Source: an uncultured Actinotalea sp.
Lineage (GTDB): Bacteria; Actinomycetota; Actinomycetes; Actinomycetales; Cellulomonadaceae
Direction of reading: 5' to 3'
Length of the DNA stretch: 9,389 bases
Assembly (NCBI RefSeq): GCF_946885855.1
Contig: NZ_CAMPHH010000129.1
Span: forward strand, 1 to 9,389
Below are positions 7,876-9,389 of this stretch, piece by piece. Made by a program: the position numbers and the translations under genes. The notes beneath the pieces are model-generated. The model was not told where the DNA came from and searched no databases. It saw only the letters and a list, made by a program, of their open reading frames with translations. How positions within the stretch are numbered: the stretch's first letter is position 1; each line of letters opens with the position of its first letter.

Positions 7876-9389
7876 GTGGCCACCACCCCCTCCGACGCGC
7901 GCGCGTCCGAGAACGCCTCCGGCGCGGCCGACGCCGCGCGTCCGTCCCGTCGTCTGCGCCTGCCGTCCTTCGGCGTGCAGGTGCTCGTCGCCCTCGTCCT
8001 CGGCCTGGCGCTGGGGCTCCTCGCCCGCCGCCTCGGCACGACGCCCGACGGCGACCCGAACGCCCTGACCGTCACGCTGTCGACGATCGGCAGCTCGTTC
8101 GTCACGCTCCTGCGCGCGCTCGTCCCGCCCCTGATCATCACGGCGATCATCGCGTCGATCGCCAACCTGCGGCAGGTCACCGACGCCGCGCGCCTGGCGG
8201 GCCGCACCCTGCTGTGGTTCGCGATCACCGCGCTGATCTCCGTCAGCATCGGCATCGGGCTCGGCCTGCTGTTCCAGCCGGGCCTCAACACGACCCTGTC
8301 CGCCGCGGAGGGCTCCGAGCCCTCCCGGACGGGCTCGTGGCTGGACTTCCTCACCGGCCTCCTCCCGGCGAACTGGCTCGGCCTGTCCGCCGGCACGCAG
8401 CTGCAGCAGACCGACGGCGCGGTGACCGGCGCCTCGACGAGCCTGAGCTTCAACGCGCTCCAGCTGGTCGTCATCGCGCTCGTCGTCGGCATCGCCGCGC
8501 TCAAGGTCGGCCCCGCCGCCGAGCCGTTCCTGTCCTTGAACCGCTCCGTGCTCGCGGTGGTGCAGAAGGTGCTGTGGTGGGTCATCCGCCTCGCGCCGCT
8601 GGGCACCGTCGGCCTGCTCGGCAACGCCGTCGCGACGTACGGCTGGGACCTGCTCGCCCCGCTCGGCACGTTCGTCGTCGCCGTCTACGTCGGGCTCGCC
8701 CTCGTGGTCTTCGTGGTCTACCCGGTCCTGCTGCGCGCGCACGGCCTCTCGCCGCTGCGCTGGTTCGCCGGGGCGTGGCCCGCGATCCAGCTCGGCTTCG
8801 TCTCCCGGTCCTCGCTCGGCACCCTGCCGCTGACCGAGCGCGTGACGGTGCGCAACCTCGGCGTCCCGCGCGAGTACGCGTCCTTCGCCGTGCCGTTCGG
8901 CGCGACGACGAAGATGGACGGCTGCGCCGCGATCTACCCGGCCATCGCCGCGATCTTCGTGGCGCAGGTCTTCGGCGTGCAGCTCAACGTCTGGGACTAC
9001 GTCCTCATCGCCTTCGTCTCGGTCGTCGGCTCGGCCGCGACCGCGGGCCTCACCGGCGCCCTGGTCATGCTGACCCTGACGCTGTCCACGCTGGGTCTGC
9101 CGCTCGCCGGCGTCGGCCTCCTGCTCGCGGTCGACTCCGTCCTCGACATGGGCCGTACCGCGGTCAACGTCGCGGGCCAGACGGTCGTCCCGACGATCGT
9201 CGCGCGACGCGCGGGCATCCTCGACACCGCCCGCTACGACAGCACGAAGGCCGCGGACCCCTTCGCCGACGACGACGCCCCGGCCCGCGCCGCGGACGTC
9301 GCCTCCCCCCGCCGGACGCCCGAGCCCGTGTCCGCCACTTCTGCTACGACCTTTCCCGCCTCGACCCGCGTACTGACCGACAGCCAGCC
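7876..9389 (+). CDS. DAACS-family amino acid/dicarboxylate symporter, 3' partial
   Basis: The frame stays open from GTG 7876 to the window end (504 codons plus two bases). It is a secondary transporter of the dicarboxylate/amino acid:cation symporter family. A hydrophilic N-terminus of about 30 residues precedes several hydrophobic helices (first about 33-52). The hairpin-1 signature is SRSSLGTLPLTERV (S312, S313). The TM7 signature, NMDGT in GltPh, reads KMDGC (346-350). TM8 reads VDSVLDMGRTAVNVAGQ, with D420, D424, R427, T428, N431 and Q435. D424 and R427 match the substrate-binding Asp394 and Arg397 of GltPh. A charged, probably disordered tail begins around residue 455, so the true end is likely close. 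The cysteine-type leader peptide upstream suggests cystine or a sulfur-containing solute (TcyP is a family member), but glutamate, aspartate or a C4-dicarboxylate cannot be excluded. The family call is firm; the substrate is inferred. Confidence 0.92.
   Translation, partial: MATTPSDARASENASGAADAARPSRRLRLPSFGVQVLVALVLGLALGLLARRLGTTPDGDPNALTVTLSTIGSSFVTLLRALVPPLIITAIIASIANLRQVTDAARLAGRTLLWFAITALISVSIGIGLGLLFQPGLNTTLSAAEGSEPSRTGSWLDFLTGLLPANWLGLSAGTQLQQTDGAVTGASTSLSFNALQLVVIALVVGIAALKVGPAAEPFLSLNRSVLAVVQKVLWWVIRLAPLGTVGLLGNAVATYGWDLLAPLGTFVVAVYVGLALVVFVVYPVLLRAHGLSPLRWFAGAWPAIQLGFVSRSSLGTLPLTERVTVRNLGVPREYASFAVPFGATTKMDGCAAIYPAIAAIFVAQVFGVQLNVWDYVLIAFVSVVGSAATAGLTGALVMLTLTLSTLGLPLAGVGLLLAVDSVLDMGRTAVNVAGQTVVPTIVARRAGILDTARYDSTKAADPFADDDAPARAADVASPRRTPEPVSATSATTFPASTRVLTDSQ

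Noticed and set aside
7876..7883. GTGGCCAC palindrome at the symporter start codon
   Set aside because: An 8-bp palindrome is expected by chance in this base composition and has no supporting context.
7677..8742. Two minus-strand open frames opposite the leader and the symporter
   Set aside because: Very Arg/Asp/Glu- or Arg/Ser-rich with no motif, while the plus strand carries a recognisable DAACS protein with its own Shine-Dalgarno.

Overview
The window is very GC-rich, uses GTG starts freely and has dense, mostly short intergenic gaps. Together with an accB-accE pair divergent from birA and a class III cyclase, this points to an actinobacterium, probably of the Micrococcales (a Cellulomonas-like relative is my guess, not proven). 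As I recall, the same gene set lies around pccB/cya in Streptomyces coelicolor. No tRNA, rRNA, insertion sequence or CRISPR array is visible, and no gene-free stretch exceeds 300 bases.

Layout. (1) 3-782 (+): an SRAP/YedK-family DNA-crosslink protein missing its N-terminus at the window edge, with an in-frame tandem-repeat insertion. (2) 1866-808 (-): a class III adenylate/guanylate cyclase, 14 bp downstream of birA (2759-1881, -), presumably one transcript. (3) 2760-2884: a compact divergent promoter region. (4) 2885-4495 (+): the carboxyltransferase beta subunit of an acyl-CoA carboxylase, followed by a GTGA-overlapping epsilon subunit (4492 onward) that has no stop where the protein should end. 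(5) 5295-4690 (-): a DinB-like putative metal-binding protein. (6) 5808-5410 (-): a four-helix membrane protein of unknown function. (7) 5946-7658 (+): a DUF885 putative zinc peptidase. (8) 7666-7875: a regulatory leader with a perfect 14-bp inverted repeat around a promoter, a 26-codon leader peptide with a cysteine codon near its end, and mutually exclusive RNA stems. (9) 7876 to the window end (+): a DAACS-type amino acid/dicarboxylate symporter, cut off by the window.

How the parts fit. BirA attaches biotin to the carboxylase alpha chain (not in this window), which works with AccB and AccE to make malonyl-CoA and/or methylmalonyl-CoA. The cyclase shares the birA transcript, so cAMP signalling may be tied to lipid-precursor supply. 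The leader peptide before the transporter carries the HVDLxRxxSxxC signature of actinobacterial cysteine/sulfur leader peptides. This suggests that the transporter is controlled by cysteine supply and may import cystine or a related solute.

The most interesting parts are the transporter leader/attenuator, the perfect palindrome around its promoter, the altered cation-site residues in the transporter, and the missing accE stop. Several genes seem to be transcribed from TANNNT -10 boxes only 7-9 bases before the start codon, as in leaderless actinobacterial mRNAs.
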